Positions 38,516 through 46,204 of a DNA stretch of 64,000 bases are shown piece after piece. The position numbers and the translations under genes were made by a program. Each line of letters opens with the position of its first letter. Within the stretch, counting starts at the first letter, position 1. The DNA is from Phragmitibacter flavus. Its GTDB lineage: Bacteria > Verrucomicrobiota > Verrucomicrobiia > Verrucomicrobiales > Verrucomicrobiaceae. The stretch lies in NCBI RefSeq assembly GCF_005780165.1, contig NZ_VAUV01000020.1, positions 22,170-86,169 of the forward strand. Direction: 5' to 3'. The notes under the pieces are model-generated. The model was not told the origin of the DNA and searched no databases. It was given only the letters and a program-made list of their open reading frames with translations.

Positions 38516-39166
38516 CTATCGTTTTACGATGCCGTCTTTCATGGCGATGGAGATGGCGGAGGCGAGGCAGTTGACGTGCAGCTTTTTGTAGATGCAGCGC
38601 ATGATGTAGTCGGTGGTGTGGGGGTTGAGGTCGAGCTGGTCGGCGATTTGTTTGCGGGCGAGGCCGTCGACCATGAGTTCGAGCACGGCGATTTCGCGGT
38701 CGGTCAAATCGTGCTCAGGGCTGGGTGGGACAGTGCGAGGCGGCGCTGATTTGGTGAGCATTTCAAGAACGCGGCGGGCGACGCGGGGATTCATGGGGGA
38801 TCCGCCGGCGAGGGCTTGTTCGATGGCGGCGATGACTTGTTTGGCAGGCTCGGATTTGAGCAGGTAGCCGGAGGCTCCGGCGCAGACGGCGCGGAAGATT
38901 TTGTCATCGTCCTCAAACACCGTGAGCATGAGGATGGTGGTGTCGGGAGCGATTTGTTTGATGCGGGTGATGCCTTCGATGCCGTCCATGCCGGGAAGTC
39001 CGATGTCGAGGAGAATGGTTTCGGGAGGGTTGTTGGAGAGAAGCGCGAGGGCGTCTTCGCAGCGACGGAAACTTTGGATGTCGGTGAAGATGGGGTGTTG
39101 GGCAAGCACGCGCTCAATGCCCCGGCGGAACGCGGGGTTGTCTTCGATGATCCAGACGGAGGGCAC
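38516..39166 (-). CDS. NarL/FixJ-type response regulator
   Basis: 216 residues starting at a GTG codon. The receiver domain has phosphoacceptor Asp54 (ILLDIGLPGMDG), acidic E8/D9, and Lys104 (YLLKSEPAK). The LuxR-type helix-turn-helix lies in the last ~65 residues (LTDREIAVLELMVDG...KQIADQLDLNPHTTDYIM). Its cognate kinase is probably the HisKA_3 sensor encoded just upstream on the same strand (39255-41249). No Shine-Dalgarno is evident before the GTG, and the leader is a heptamer array. Confidence 0.93.
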   Translation of the reverse strand: MPSVWIIEDNPAFRRGIERVLAQHPIFTDIQSFRRCEDALALLSNNPPETILLDIGLPGMDGIEGITRIKQIAPDTTILMLTVFEDDDKIFRAVCAGASGYLLKSEPAKQVIAAIEQALAGGSPMNPRVARRVLEMLTKSAPPRTVPPSPEHDLTDREIAVLELMVDGLARKQIADQLDLNPHTTDYIMRCIYKKLHVNCLASAISIAMKDGIVKR

Positions 39167-39170
39167 TTTG

Positions 39171-39202
39171 AAAGGCTAAAGGCTAAAGGCTAAAGGATAA
39201 AG
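39171..39202. repeat. Intergenic heptamer array (most regular copy)
   Basis: Four consecutive units GGCTAAA, GGCTAAA, GGCTAAA and GGATAAA sit between the kinase end and the regulator start, 4 bases from the regulator's GTG. Confidence 0.75.
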
Positions 39203-39254
39203 TAGGAATGATGCACGATGGTTGATGGATGGGAAGTAGGAGCAAGAGTAAGAT

Positions 39255-41249
39255 TTACTGGATGGGGGCGGTGAGGTGGATTTGGGTGCCGGGAGTGTTG
39301 AGATCGGAAGTGATGGTCATGCGGGCGTGCAGGGTTTTGGCGCGTTGCTTCATGCTGGTGAGGCCCATGCCGTTGGATTTTTGCTGAGGATCGAATCCGC
39401 GACCGTCGTCGGTGATGATGAGGATGAGATTTTGTTCGTCGAACTCAAGTGAGAGGGTGACGTGTTTGGCTTGGGCATGGCGGGCAATGTTGGTGAGGGC
39501 TTCTTTGAAAAGAAGGAAGACCTGACGGCGGGATTCGGCGGGCCAGGTGGTGGGGGCTTGGTCGGGAAGCTGGGTCCAGTTGACGGTAAGGCCGGTGAGG
39601 AGTCGGTTGGCGGTGCGTTTGAGAAGGGTGATGAGGTCGGGTCCAGATTCGGCGCGGGCGCCGACGAGCCAGAGCACTTCGCGCATGGCTTCAGTGGTTT
39701 CTTGGGCGATGCGGTTGATTTCCTGGAGGTCTTCTTTTTGAGCGCTGGGACTGTCGGGCTGGGTGGCGGCGGTTTCGCTGATCATGGCAATGCCGGCGAT
39801 GTTGCTGCCGATTTCATCGTGAAGGTCTTGGGCGAGGCGGTTGCGCAGATTGAGCAGGGCGCGGGTGCGGGATCGGCGTTCGAAGATGGCGAAGGTGATG
39901 CCGGCGATGGGGAGGATGAGGGCGAGAGAGGCGGCAAGGGTCCAGGCGCGACGGCGGGCGCGGTCTTCAATTTCGGTGTGTTGGGATTGGAGGTCGGAGA
40001 GCTGGTCCTGGAGTTGTCGGCGGGATTGCCAGCGTTCGAGCCATTGGGGGAGCGGCAGCAGGTGACCGTAGCTGGTGTGGCCATCGACGATGAGGGAAGG
40101 GGGGCGTTTTTCGGGGCGATCGGAGCGGTCGGGGCTTGAAGTGACGGTGGCGGCGGGGGCGAGGTTTTGATGGTTGGAGAAGATTTCGATTTCGGAGAGG
40201 CCGAAGGAGTTGCGGCGGCCGGGGGCGTCCTGGATCATGAGGACGCGCAGGTGTCGTCCGCTGAGTTGGTTGACGGGGGTGGTGACGGGATTGTTGCCGG
40301 GGTTGGGAAAGTCTTCGTTGGTGGCGTCGAGGAGAACGGTGGGATTGGTGAAGTCAGGGGCGTCGGAGAGTTCGACCCGGAAGCGGAGGGGAAAGGCGAA
40401 GCCGGGGACGTCGGCACCGAGTCGGGCGTGGACGGGGTGGAGTCGGACTTCGTCGATGGGTTGAGACTTACCGAGGTCGATGGCGATCCATGCGGGTTCA
40501 GCGGGGCTGGTCTGGTCGGCGAAGAGTCCGTCGTAGGGAAGAAGGTGGCGTTCGATGGGAGGGCCGAGGGGGGATCGTCCGTCGATGAGGTTTTTGAGGT
40601 TCCAACGCGGGGGGAGGGTGGTGGAGTTGGAGGCGGTGGCAGTGGTGGTTTTGTTGAGGGCGATGTTCTTGATGCCTTGAACGATCATGAGTTCGCTGAG
40701 GGCGAAGAAGTGGGTGCCGTTTTCTTCGGCGAGTTTGGTGACGGTGAGCCGGATGAACTGGCCACGGAGACCGCGGGCGCGAAAGACTGCGGGAGCGAGG
40801 CCGGGGGAGCGGAAGTCTTCTTCGGTGAAAACGGCGAGCGGGGTGAAGGTGGTGAAGGCGGGGTCGTCGGAGATGTCGATGCGGAAGCGGCGGGGGAAGC
40901 CGTAGGTCTTTTGTTCGCCGGGTTGCCAGTCGACGAGGGCGGGGACGAGAACCACCCAATCGATGGGTTGGGAGGTGCCGAGGTCGATTTGAATCCACGG
41001 TGAGGTGGGGGGCGGGGTTTGCAGTTGCTGGTGCTGGTAGCCGAGTTCGGCGGTGGTTTGAGCCATGACGGGGACGCCGAGTTGGGTGAGGGCGTCGCGG
41101 GTGGATTGGATTTGGGTTTCGAGAGTGCGGAGGTCACGGCTGAACCAACGCAGCCAGGTGCTTTCCGTTTCCTGGGCTGTGGCGGAAATGGTGGACAGCG
41201 TGAGAAGGAGGCTGAGAAGAGATAGGCGGATGACGAGGGAGGTGGGCAC
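39255..41249 (-). CDS. Sensor histidine kinase (HisKA_3) with two discoidin-like sensor domains
   Basis: 664 residues, GTG start. A signal peptide (about 1-25) is followed by an extracytoplasmic part with two domains of the same pattern (about 80-195 and 250-360). Both share WIQIDLGTSQPIDWVVLVPA / WIAIDLGKSQPIDEVRLHPV, the hallmark of F5/8 type C (discoidin) carbohydrate-binding folds. A coiled segment (about 405-432) and one membrane helix (437-457) follow. The HisKA_3 dimerisation region has phospho-His477 (LAQDLHDEIGSN), and a HATPase domain closes the protein (FKEALTNIARHA, DDGRGFD, GMGLTSM). It likely senses extracellular glycans or wall material and phosphorylates the regulator encoded downstream. 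Confidence 0.92.
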   Translation of the reverse strand: MPTSLVIRLSLLSLLLTLSTISATAQETESTWLRWFSRDLRTLETQIQSTRDALTQLGVPVMAQTTAELGYQHQQLQTPPPTSPWIQIDLGTSQPIDWVVLVPALVDWQPGEQKTYGFPRRFRIDISDDPAFTTFTPLAVFTEEDFRSPGLAPAVFRARGLRGQFIRLTVTKLAEENGTHFFALSELMIVQGIKNIALNKTTTATASNSTTLPPRWNLKNLIDGRSPLGPPIERHLLPYDGLFADQTSPAEPAWIAIDLGKSQPIDEVRLHPVHARLGADVPGFAFPLRFRVELSDAPDFTNPTVLLDATNEDFPNPGNNPVTTPVNQLSGRHLRVLMIQDAPGRRNSFGLSEIEIFSNHQNLAPAATVTSSPDRSDRPEKRPPSLIVDGHTSYGHLLPLPQWLERWQSRRQLQDQLSDLQSQHTEIEDRARRRAWTLAASLALILPIAGITFAIFERRSRTRALLNLRNRLAQDLHDEIGSNIAGIAMISETAATQPDSPSAQKEDLQEINRIAQETTEAMREVLWLVGARAESGPDLITLLKRTANRLLTGLTVNWTQLPDQAPTTWPAESRRQVFLLFKEALTNIARHAQAKHVTLSLEFDEQNLILIITDDGRGFDPQQKSNGMGLTSMKQRAKTLHARMTITSDLNTPGTQIHLTAPIQ

Positions 41250-41266
41250 GGGTTTGGGTTTGGGAT

Positions 41267-41417
41267 CGTCCTCGTCCTCCTACTCGAACTCGTCCTCGAT
41301 TGTGGAAGGGGATGCCGGAGAGGGTGGCCGTCGGATGTCTTGGCGTGATTTGAAAAGGTTTCTGGCGGATGGTCAGCGCGGTGGTCGAGGACGAGTTCGA
41401 GTAGGAGGACGAGGACG
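41267..41417. repeat. Long inverted repeat with 33-bp perfect arms
   Basis: The arms at 41267-41299 and 41385-41417 are perfect reverse complements and share the CGAGGACGAG/GAGTAGGAG sequence with the 35.7-kb element. The 85-base spacer is different. A GGAGTAGGAGGAGGAGTAAG stretch follows at ~41487. It sits between the kinase gene and the lolD-like gene. Confidence 0.85.
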
Positions 41418-41527
41418 AGGACGAGTTTTTGAAAAGGGAACGAGGGGTGGTCTGCTGGCGCTGGGTGATGGTGGAGCGCAGCGTGGGGAGTAGGAGGAGG
41501 AGTAAGAGGAAGAGGAGGATTTTCTCT

Positions 41528-42190
41528 TTAGGCGGCAAGTTGGCCGTTCTCGATAATGAGGGTGCGGTCGCCGCGAGTGGCGAGTTGGGCGTCGTGAGTC
41601 ACCACGACGAGGGTGCGGTTGGATTCCTCAATGATGCCGAAAAGAAGATCGATGATTTGCTTGCCGTTTTGGGCATCGAGGTTGCCGGTGGGTTCATCGG
41701 CGAGGATGATTTTGGGATCGTTGATGAGGGCGCGGGCGAGGGCGACGCGTTGTTGTTCGCCACCGGAGAGTTCGGTGGGGAGGTGTTGAAGTCGTTCGCC
41801 TAGGCCCACGCGTTCGAGGAGCTGGCTGGCGCGTTCGAGGGCGGGTTTTCCTCGGATGAGCGAGGGAAGGGCGACGTTTTCGAGGGCGGTGAGGTCAGGG
41901 ATGAGGTGGTAGTTTTGAAAAACGAAGCCGAGGGACTGGTTGCGGATGTGGGCGCGTTGATTTTTGCTGGCGGCGTAGAGAGGCTGGCCGTTGATGAGGA
42001 CGTCGCCGGAGGTGGGTTTTTCGAGTCCGCCCATGGTGTAAAGAAGGGTGGTTTTGCCGGCTCCAGAGGCACCGCGAAGGAAGACTTTCTCGCCGTGCTC
42101 GACGTCGAAGGTGAGGCCGCGAAGGACATGGATTTCATGGCCAGCGAGGTGGTAACGACGATGGAGGTCTTTGACGGTGAGGGCGGGCAT
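41528..42190 (-). CDS. LolD/MacB-type ABC transporter ATP-binding protein
   Basis: 220 residues: Walker [10 protein letters not shown] (40-48), signature [15 protein letters not shown], Walker [13 protein letters not shown], switch His in VVVTHD. Length and the [19 protein letters not shown] stretch match the LolD/FtsE/MacB group, which powers lipoprotein release or tripartite efflux. No LolC/E-type permease gene is adjacent, so the partner is elsewhere and the LolD name is not certain. Heptamer repeats lie in the leader. Confidence 0.9.
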   Translation of the reverse strand: MPALTVKDLHRRYHLAGHEIHVLRGLTFDVEHGEKVFLRGASGAGKTTLLYTMGGLEKPTSGDVLINGQPLYAASKNQRAHIRNQSLGFVFQNYHLIPDLTALENVALPSLIRGKPALERASQLLERVGLGERLQHLPTELSGGEQQRVALARALINDPKIILADEPTGNLDAQNGKQIIDLLFGIIEESNRTLVVVTHDAQLATRGDRTLIIENGQLAA

Positions 42191-42193
42191 AAT

Positions 42194-42226
42194 GAAAGGA
42201 TAAAGGATAAGGGATAAAGGCTAATC
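42194..42226. repeat. Intergenic heptamer array
   Basis: Units AAAGGAT, AAAGGAT, AAGGGAT and AAAGGCT lie upstream of the LolD-like ATPase start. Confidence 0.65.
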
Positions 42227-42253
42227 ACTGAGCCTTGGGAGGAATGCGGTGGG

Positions 42254-42658
42254 TTAGACGGGGACGAGTTGGGTGGAGTGGGGCCAGAGGACGGAGAGGG
42301 CGAGGTCGAGGGTGGCGAGTTTGGCTCCTTTGCGGTGGGCGAGTTCGGCGAGCCAGGCGTCGGTGATCTGACGGTGGCCGCTGAGGCGGGTGGGGTCAAT
42401 GGCGGTGTAAGAGAAGGAGTCGGTCCAGAAGACGTGCCGGGGATGGGCGTGGAGGGAGGTGAGGGCGGCCCAGGCGGCGGCGATGGATTTGTCTTGGGCG
42501 TGCTGAAGGTGAAGTCGTAGAAGGGTGCCTTCGGTGATGGGACAGGTGGCAATGGAGTCGAGTCGGAGGCTCGCGAGCCAATGGTGAACCCGTTCATGAT
42601 GAGGATGACCGGGAAGCGTCATTGCGACGAGAACACTGCCATCAAGGAGCCAGGTCAT
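42254..42658 (-). CDS. vapC: PIN-domain toxin (VapC family)
   Basis: 134 residues with PIN acidic residues in place: Asp6 (WLLDGSVLV), Glu near 43 (PITEGTLLRL), Asp near 100 (QITDAWLAELA) and Asp near 117 (ATLDLAL). VapC toxins are Mg-dependent RNases, often cutting initiator tRNA or rRNA. It starts inside the stop of the upstream antitoxin gene (ATGA overlap). Confidence 0.87.
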   Translation of the reverse strand: MTWLLDGSVLVAMTLPGHPHHERVHHWLASLRLDSIATCPITEGTLLRLHLQHAQDKSIAAAWAALTSLHAHPRHVFWTDSFSYTAIDPTRLSGHRQITDAWLAELAHRKGAKLATLDLALSVLWPHSTQLVPV

Positions 42659-42957
42659 GATTGCATGGCTTTTTCTATTTGTTCGGGCGTGAGGCCCATG
42701 AGTTCGAGGTGGCGGACGTCTTCGTCTTCAATACTGCGGCGGATGTCTTCTTCGGTGAGTGGGCGGCCATCGCCTTTTGAAACAGGGAAACCCGAAATTG
42801 GATGAATGCCCTGTGAGTGAGGAATTGATTGGATGGCGGGTTGGCGAGTATGACGAAGCAAATCACTGATGGCCTTGCTGATGGAAAGCTTGGAAGTGAC
42901 GGCGTGGGCACGGGCCATAGCATAGAGATCGTCGTCAAGATTGATGGTGAGTCTCAT
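42655..42957 (-). CDS. vapB: VapB-type antitoxin
   Basis: 100 residues from ATG 42957. The N-terminus MRLTINLDDDLYAMARAHAV is a ribbon-helix-helix DNA-binding motif. The acidic C-terminal part (EEDIRRSIEDEDVRHLELMG) would wrap the toxin. An upstream extension of the frame to 43005 looks non-coding. It overlaps vapC by four bases, forming a complete pair. Confidence 0.82.
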   Translation of the reverse strand: MRLTINLDDDLYAMARAHAVTSKLSISKAISDLLRHTRQPAIQSIPHSQGIHPISGFPVSKGDGRPLTEEDIRRSIEDEDVRHLELMGLTPEQIEKAMQS

Positions 42958-43060
42958 GGGTGCATTATGGTGCAGTGGTGCAGTGGTGTCAATTTCAGCG
43001 TGCACTGCCTTTTTGGTGGTGGGCTTGCAGGTTTGTTATGGGAGATGACGTTTGGTGAGG

Positions 43061-43870
43061 ATGATGAAGGTTTTTGTTGCAGCTTTGTTGTTGGTTTTGT
43101 TTGGTGGTGGGGTGAAGCATGCCACGGCGACTGAGATCATTGCTCATCGGGGCTTTTCGCTGCGGGCTCCGGAGAATACGGTGGCGGCTTTGAATCTGGC
43201 GTGGGAGCACAAGGCGGATGCTTGTGAGTTCGATATTCTGTTGTCAGCGGATGGGCAGATGGTGCTGATGCATGACAAGGACACGTTGAAAACGGGGGGC
43301 AAGCCGGGGTTGGTGGTGGCGCAGACGGCGGCTGCGGATTTGTTCAAGCTGGATGTGGGGAGTTGGAAGGGGGAGACGTGGAAGGGCGAGCGGGTGCCGA
43401 CGTTGACGCAGGCTTTGGCGACGTTGCCGGTGGGGCATCAAAGGGCGTTCATCGAGATCAAGTGCGGCGTGGAGATTGTGCCGGCTTTGCAGAGGGAGTT
43501 GGAAGGAATGAGGTTGAGGGCGAAGCAGTTGGTGGTGATGTGTTTTGAGAGGGCGGTGGTGGCGGAAGTGAAAGAGGCGATGCCGTGGTTGAAGGTTTAT
43601 CGATTGTCTTCGGCGAAGGACAAACAGAGGAGGGCGATCCCGGTGGAGAGGGTGATTGAAGAGTCGCGTGAGGATGGATTGGACGGGATTTCGTTGAGCA
43701 AGGATTTTCCGTGGTCGGATGCCTTGGTGAAGAAGGTGAAGGACGCGGGAATGGAGTTGTATGTGTGGACGGTGAATGATCCAGCACTGGCGTCGCTGGT
43801 GGCGAAGGCGGGCGTGGATGGAATCATCACGGATGATCCGGTGATGGTGCGCGAGCTGTTGGAAAAGTAG
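43061..43870 (+). CDS. Exported glycerophosphodiester phosphodiesterase
   Basis: About 269 residues with a signal peptide (VFVAALLLVLFGGGVKHATA). The GDPD TIM-barrel has catalytic HRG (IIAHRGFSLRAPENT), metal ligands in CEFDILLSADGQMVLMHD, and the late EIK motif (AFIEIKCG). The enzyme hydrolyses glycerophosphodiesters to an alcohol and glycerol 3-phosphate, here in the periplasm or outside. ATG codons at 43061 and 43064 and an upstream TTG at 43052 are alternative starts. Confidence 0.9.
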   Translation: MMKVFVAALLLVLFGGGVKHATATEIIAHRGFSLRAPENTVAALNLAWEHKADACEFDILLSADGQMVLMHDKDTLKTGGKPGLVVAQTAAADLFKLDVGSWKGETWKGERVPTLTQALATLPVGHQRAFIEIKCGVEIVPALQRELEGMRLRAKQLVVMCFERAVVAEVKEAMPWLKVYRLSSAKDKQRRAIPVERVIEESREDGLDGISLSKDFPWSDALVKKVKDAGMELYVWTVNDPALASLVAKAGVDGIITDDPVMVRELLEK

Positions 43871-43894
43871 GTTGTCGCTCGGCTGGAGTGGCGG

Positions 43895-44512
43895 CTACTT
43901 GGCGCTCGGTTTATGTTTTTCAAGGGCTTCGATGATCAGTTCGAAGCGGCGTTGCACGTTGGCTTCTCCGAGCAGCTTTTGCTGAAGGGTGGGGCAGCGG
44001 GTGAAGTGATAGCTGAGGACGTCGGCAACGAGTTCGAGGTCTTCGCTTTCGGCGAGGGTGTCGCGAAGCTGGCTGGCGGTTTCGCCGTGTTGGGAAAAAA
44101 GGTCGAGCACGCGGTCTTTGAGAAGGCGCGTCTGTTCGAAATTGCCTTGGATGGAGACGATGGGCTCGATGGAGGCGATGGGGAAAGGGCGCTGCTGGAG
44201 CCAGCCGGTGAAGCGGATGCGCTGGAGGCCGAGGAGGAGAAGGTGGGAGGTGCCGTCGTCCTGACGGACGCAGGCGCGGACAAGGCCGGCGGTGGAGCAG
44301 GGGCTGATGTCTTTATCGCCCTCTCCGGTGCGATTGCCGATGCAGAAGATGCGGTTGGAGCCGAGCAAATGATCGAGCATTTTGCGGTAACGCTCTTCAA
44401 AGATGTAGAGGGGAAGCAGGCAGCCGGGGAAGAGATGGCAATCGGGTAGAACCATGACCGGGATTTCGCCGGGCAAGGGTGGGGAAGAGTCGATTTCGGG
44501 GTTGGTGGCCAT
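43895..44512 (-). CDS. Lon N-terminal (substrate-binding) domain protein
   Basis: 205 residues. It contains the LON substrate-binding fold alone (VMVLPDCHLFPGCLLPLYIFEERYRKML, then GLQRIRF) without the ATPase or protease parts of Lon. Stand-alone members are widespread and probably bind unfolded or partner proteins; none has a firm function. No operon partner is apparent. Confidence 0.88.
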   Translation of the reverse strand: MATNPEIDSSPPLPGEIPVMVLPDCHLFPGCLLPLYIFEERYRKMLDHLLGSNRIFCIGNRTGEGDKDISPCSTAGLVRACVRQDDGTSHLLLLGLQRIRFTGWLQQRPFPIASIEPIVSIQGNFEQTRLLKDRVLDLFSQHGETASQLRDTLAESEDLELVADVLSYHFTRCPTLQQKLLGEANVQRRFELIIEALEKHKPSAK

Positions 44513-44733
44513 CGCGTATGATTACGATGGACGGGTTGCAAAGGTTTGCAGTGAATGTGTTTGGCAGGAGATTGCCAAAGGTCGAGGAATGGGACGGGCT
44601 TTTGGAGTGCGGAGATTTTCTCCGCTTTGGAGTGGTGGATGGGCCGAACCGGTGATGCGTTTGGCGTCGCTTCAACCCCGGAGTGTGAATAGCTCAATCG
44701 ATGAGAGCGAAGTGAAACTTCGCGGTCCTTTGT

Positions 44734-46005
44734 TTAACTGAACAATCTGGCGATGGGCTTGCCGCCGTCGGTGATCGGGACGGGGCGGCCGGCGTCGTGG
44801 AGTTCTTTGGAAGGGTCGATGCCGAGCGCGGCGTGAATGGTGGCGTGGTAGTCGGGGACGGAGACGGGGTTTTCGAGGATCTCTTTGCCGAGCTCATCGG
44901 TGACGCCGTAAGCGCCGCAATGGTTGAGTCCGCCACCCGCGAGCAGGAGGCTGAAGCTGGTGCCTTGATGGCCGCGTCCGCCGCCGCCGTCGAAGCTGGA
45001 AGGGCGACCAAATTCGGTGCCGAGGGCAATCAAGGTTTTGTCGAGGAGCTTTTTGTCTTCGAGGTCTGCAATAAGGGCGGCGAGGGCGGTGTCGAGGTCC
45101 TGGATGAGGAGGTGCTGGTTGAGCTGGCCTTCGTTGTGGGTGTCCCAGCCGGTGCCGTTGACGAAGTTGAGGTTGTGGGAGACTTCGATGAAACGCACGC
45201 CTGCCTGGACGAGGCGACGGGAGAGGAGGCAGCGCTGGCCGAATTCGCTGCCGTAGGCTTCGCGCAGGGCGGCGGGTTCTTCCTTGAGGTTGAAGTTGCG
45301 CATGAAGGTGGGTCCGGCGAGGCGCAGGGCTTGTTGCTGGACTTCTTCGTAAGCGGCGAGGGCGGAGTCGTCGGGGATCTCGGTATTGAACTGGTTAAGA
45401 AGTTGCTGGCGGCGTTCGATGCGGCTGGTTTGCAGTCCGGCGGGACGGGAGAATCCGGCGGGGCCGCTGTCCGTGTCGGTGAGGTAGATGTAGCCGTGTT
45501 TGGGTCCGAGGTAGCCGGGGCCGCGGCTGACGTTCGGATAGCCGATGAGCATGTAGGCGGGGGCGTCGTCGCTGGCGGAACCGCGCTGGTGGGCAACGAG
45601 GGAACCAATGGACGGGTAGGTGACGGTGCCGCTGATCATGCGTCCGGTGTGGACGACGTTGGTGGCGAAGGCGTGTTCGTCGACGATGCGGTGATTGACG
45701 GTGCGGACGACGGTGCAGCGGTCGGCGAGTTTGGCGGTTTTGGCGAGGTGTTCGGTGTATTGGACACCGGGAACGGCGGTATCGATGGCGGCGTAGTCCG
45801 AGCCCGCGATTTTCGGGGTGGACTTGGGATTGCCGCGTTGTTTGGGGTCAAAGGTATCGACCTGGGACATGCCGCCGCCGAGCCAGATGAAGATGCAGTG
45901 TTCGGCCTTGCCCTTGGGCATGTGGGCGATGGAGGAGGCTTGCGACAGAGAGGGGGCGAACGCGGCTGCGGCGGTGGCGGATTTGAGGAAGTGGCGGCGG
46001 TTCAT
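44734..46005 (-). CDS. DUF1501 protein, Tat-exported (second copy)
   Basis: 423 residues. The leader [19 protein letters not shown] is a twin-arginine signal. The body matches DUF1501 ([42 protein letters not shown]). Unlike the copy at 34180-35628, no DUF1549/DUF1553 gene is beside it in the window; the upstream neighbour is a PEP-CTERM protein gene. Activity of the family is unknown. Confidence 0.9.
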   Translation of the reverse strand: MNRRHFLKSATAAAAFAPSLSQASSIAHMPKGKAEHCIFIWLGGGMSQVDTFDPKQRGNPKSTPKIAGSDYAAIDTAVPGVQYTEHLAKTAKLADRCTVVRTVNHRIVDEHAFATNVVHTGRMISGTVTYPSIGSLVAHQRGSASDDAPAYMLIGYPNVSRGPGYLGPKHGYIYLTDTDSGPAGFSRPAGLQTSRIERRQQLLNQFNTEIPDDSALAAYEEVQQQALRLAGPTFMRNFNLKEEPAALREAYGSEFGQRCLLSRRLVQAGVRFIEVSHNLNFVNGTGWDTHNEGQLNQHLLIQDLDTALAALIADLEDKKLLDKTLIALGTEFGRPSSFDGGGGRGHQGTSFSLLLAGGGLNHCGAYGVTDELGKEILENPVSVPDYHATIHAALGIDPSKELHDAGRPVPITDGGKPIARLFS

Positions 46006-46123
46006 GGGAAAGGCGGGGTGCGGAGTTGGGAAATTCGAAAGCGTGGCTGTGGGGAGTATACGGAGTTAGGGGGAAAATTTGTATGGAGTTTACCCCCCAC
46101 TTTCGTGTGGAGTGTAGGATAAG

Positions 46124-46188
46124 GGGCGCTGCGCGTCCGGGTTCTCGGCAAGATGCCGAGAACGACACGCAGGATGCGTGTGCTCCCC
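46124..46188. repeat. Dispersed hairpin element
   Basis: A ~65-base element contains hairpin GTTCTCGGCA-AGA-TGCCGAGAAC (46141-46163) and a second hairpin ACACGCA-GGA-TGCGTGT (46165-46181), then GCTCCCC. It corresponds to the 34.1-kb and 54.0-kb copies with paired stem changes. It lies in the leader of the second DUF1501 gene and behind the PEP-CTERM gene. Confidence 0.75.
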
Positions 46189-46204
46189 TCCTTGACGAAT
46201 GCTT

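Noticed and set aside
39171..39202. Heptamer array considered as a CRISPR
   Set aside because: Units are 7 bases, directly tandem, with no spacers; no cas genes anywhere in the window.
44454..44741. 95-codon + strand frame in the gap upstream of the Lon-domain gene
   Set aside because: It overlaps the coding start of that gene and lacks coding character.
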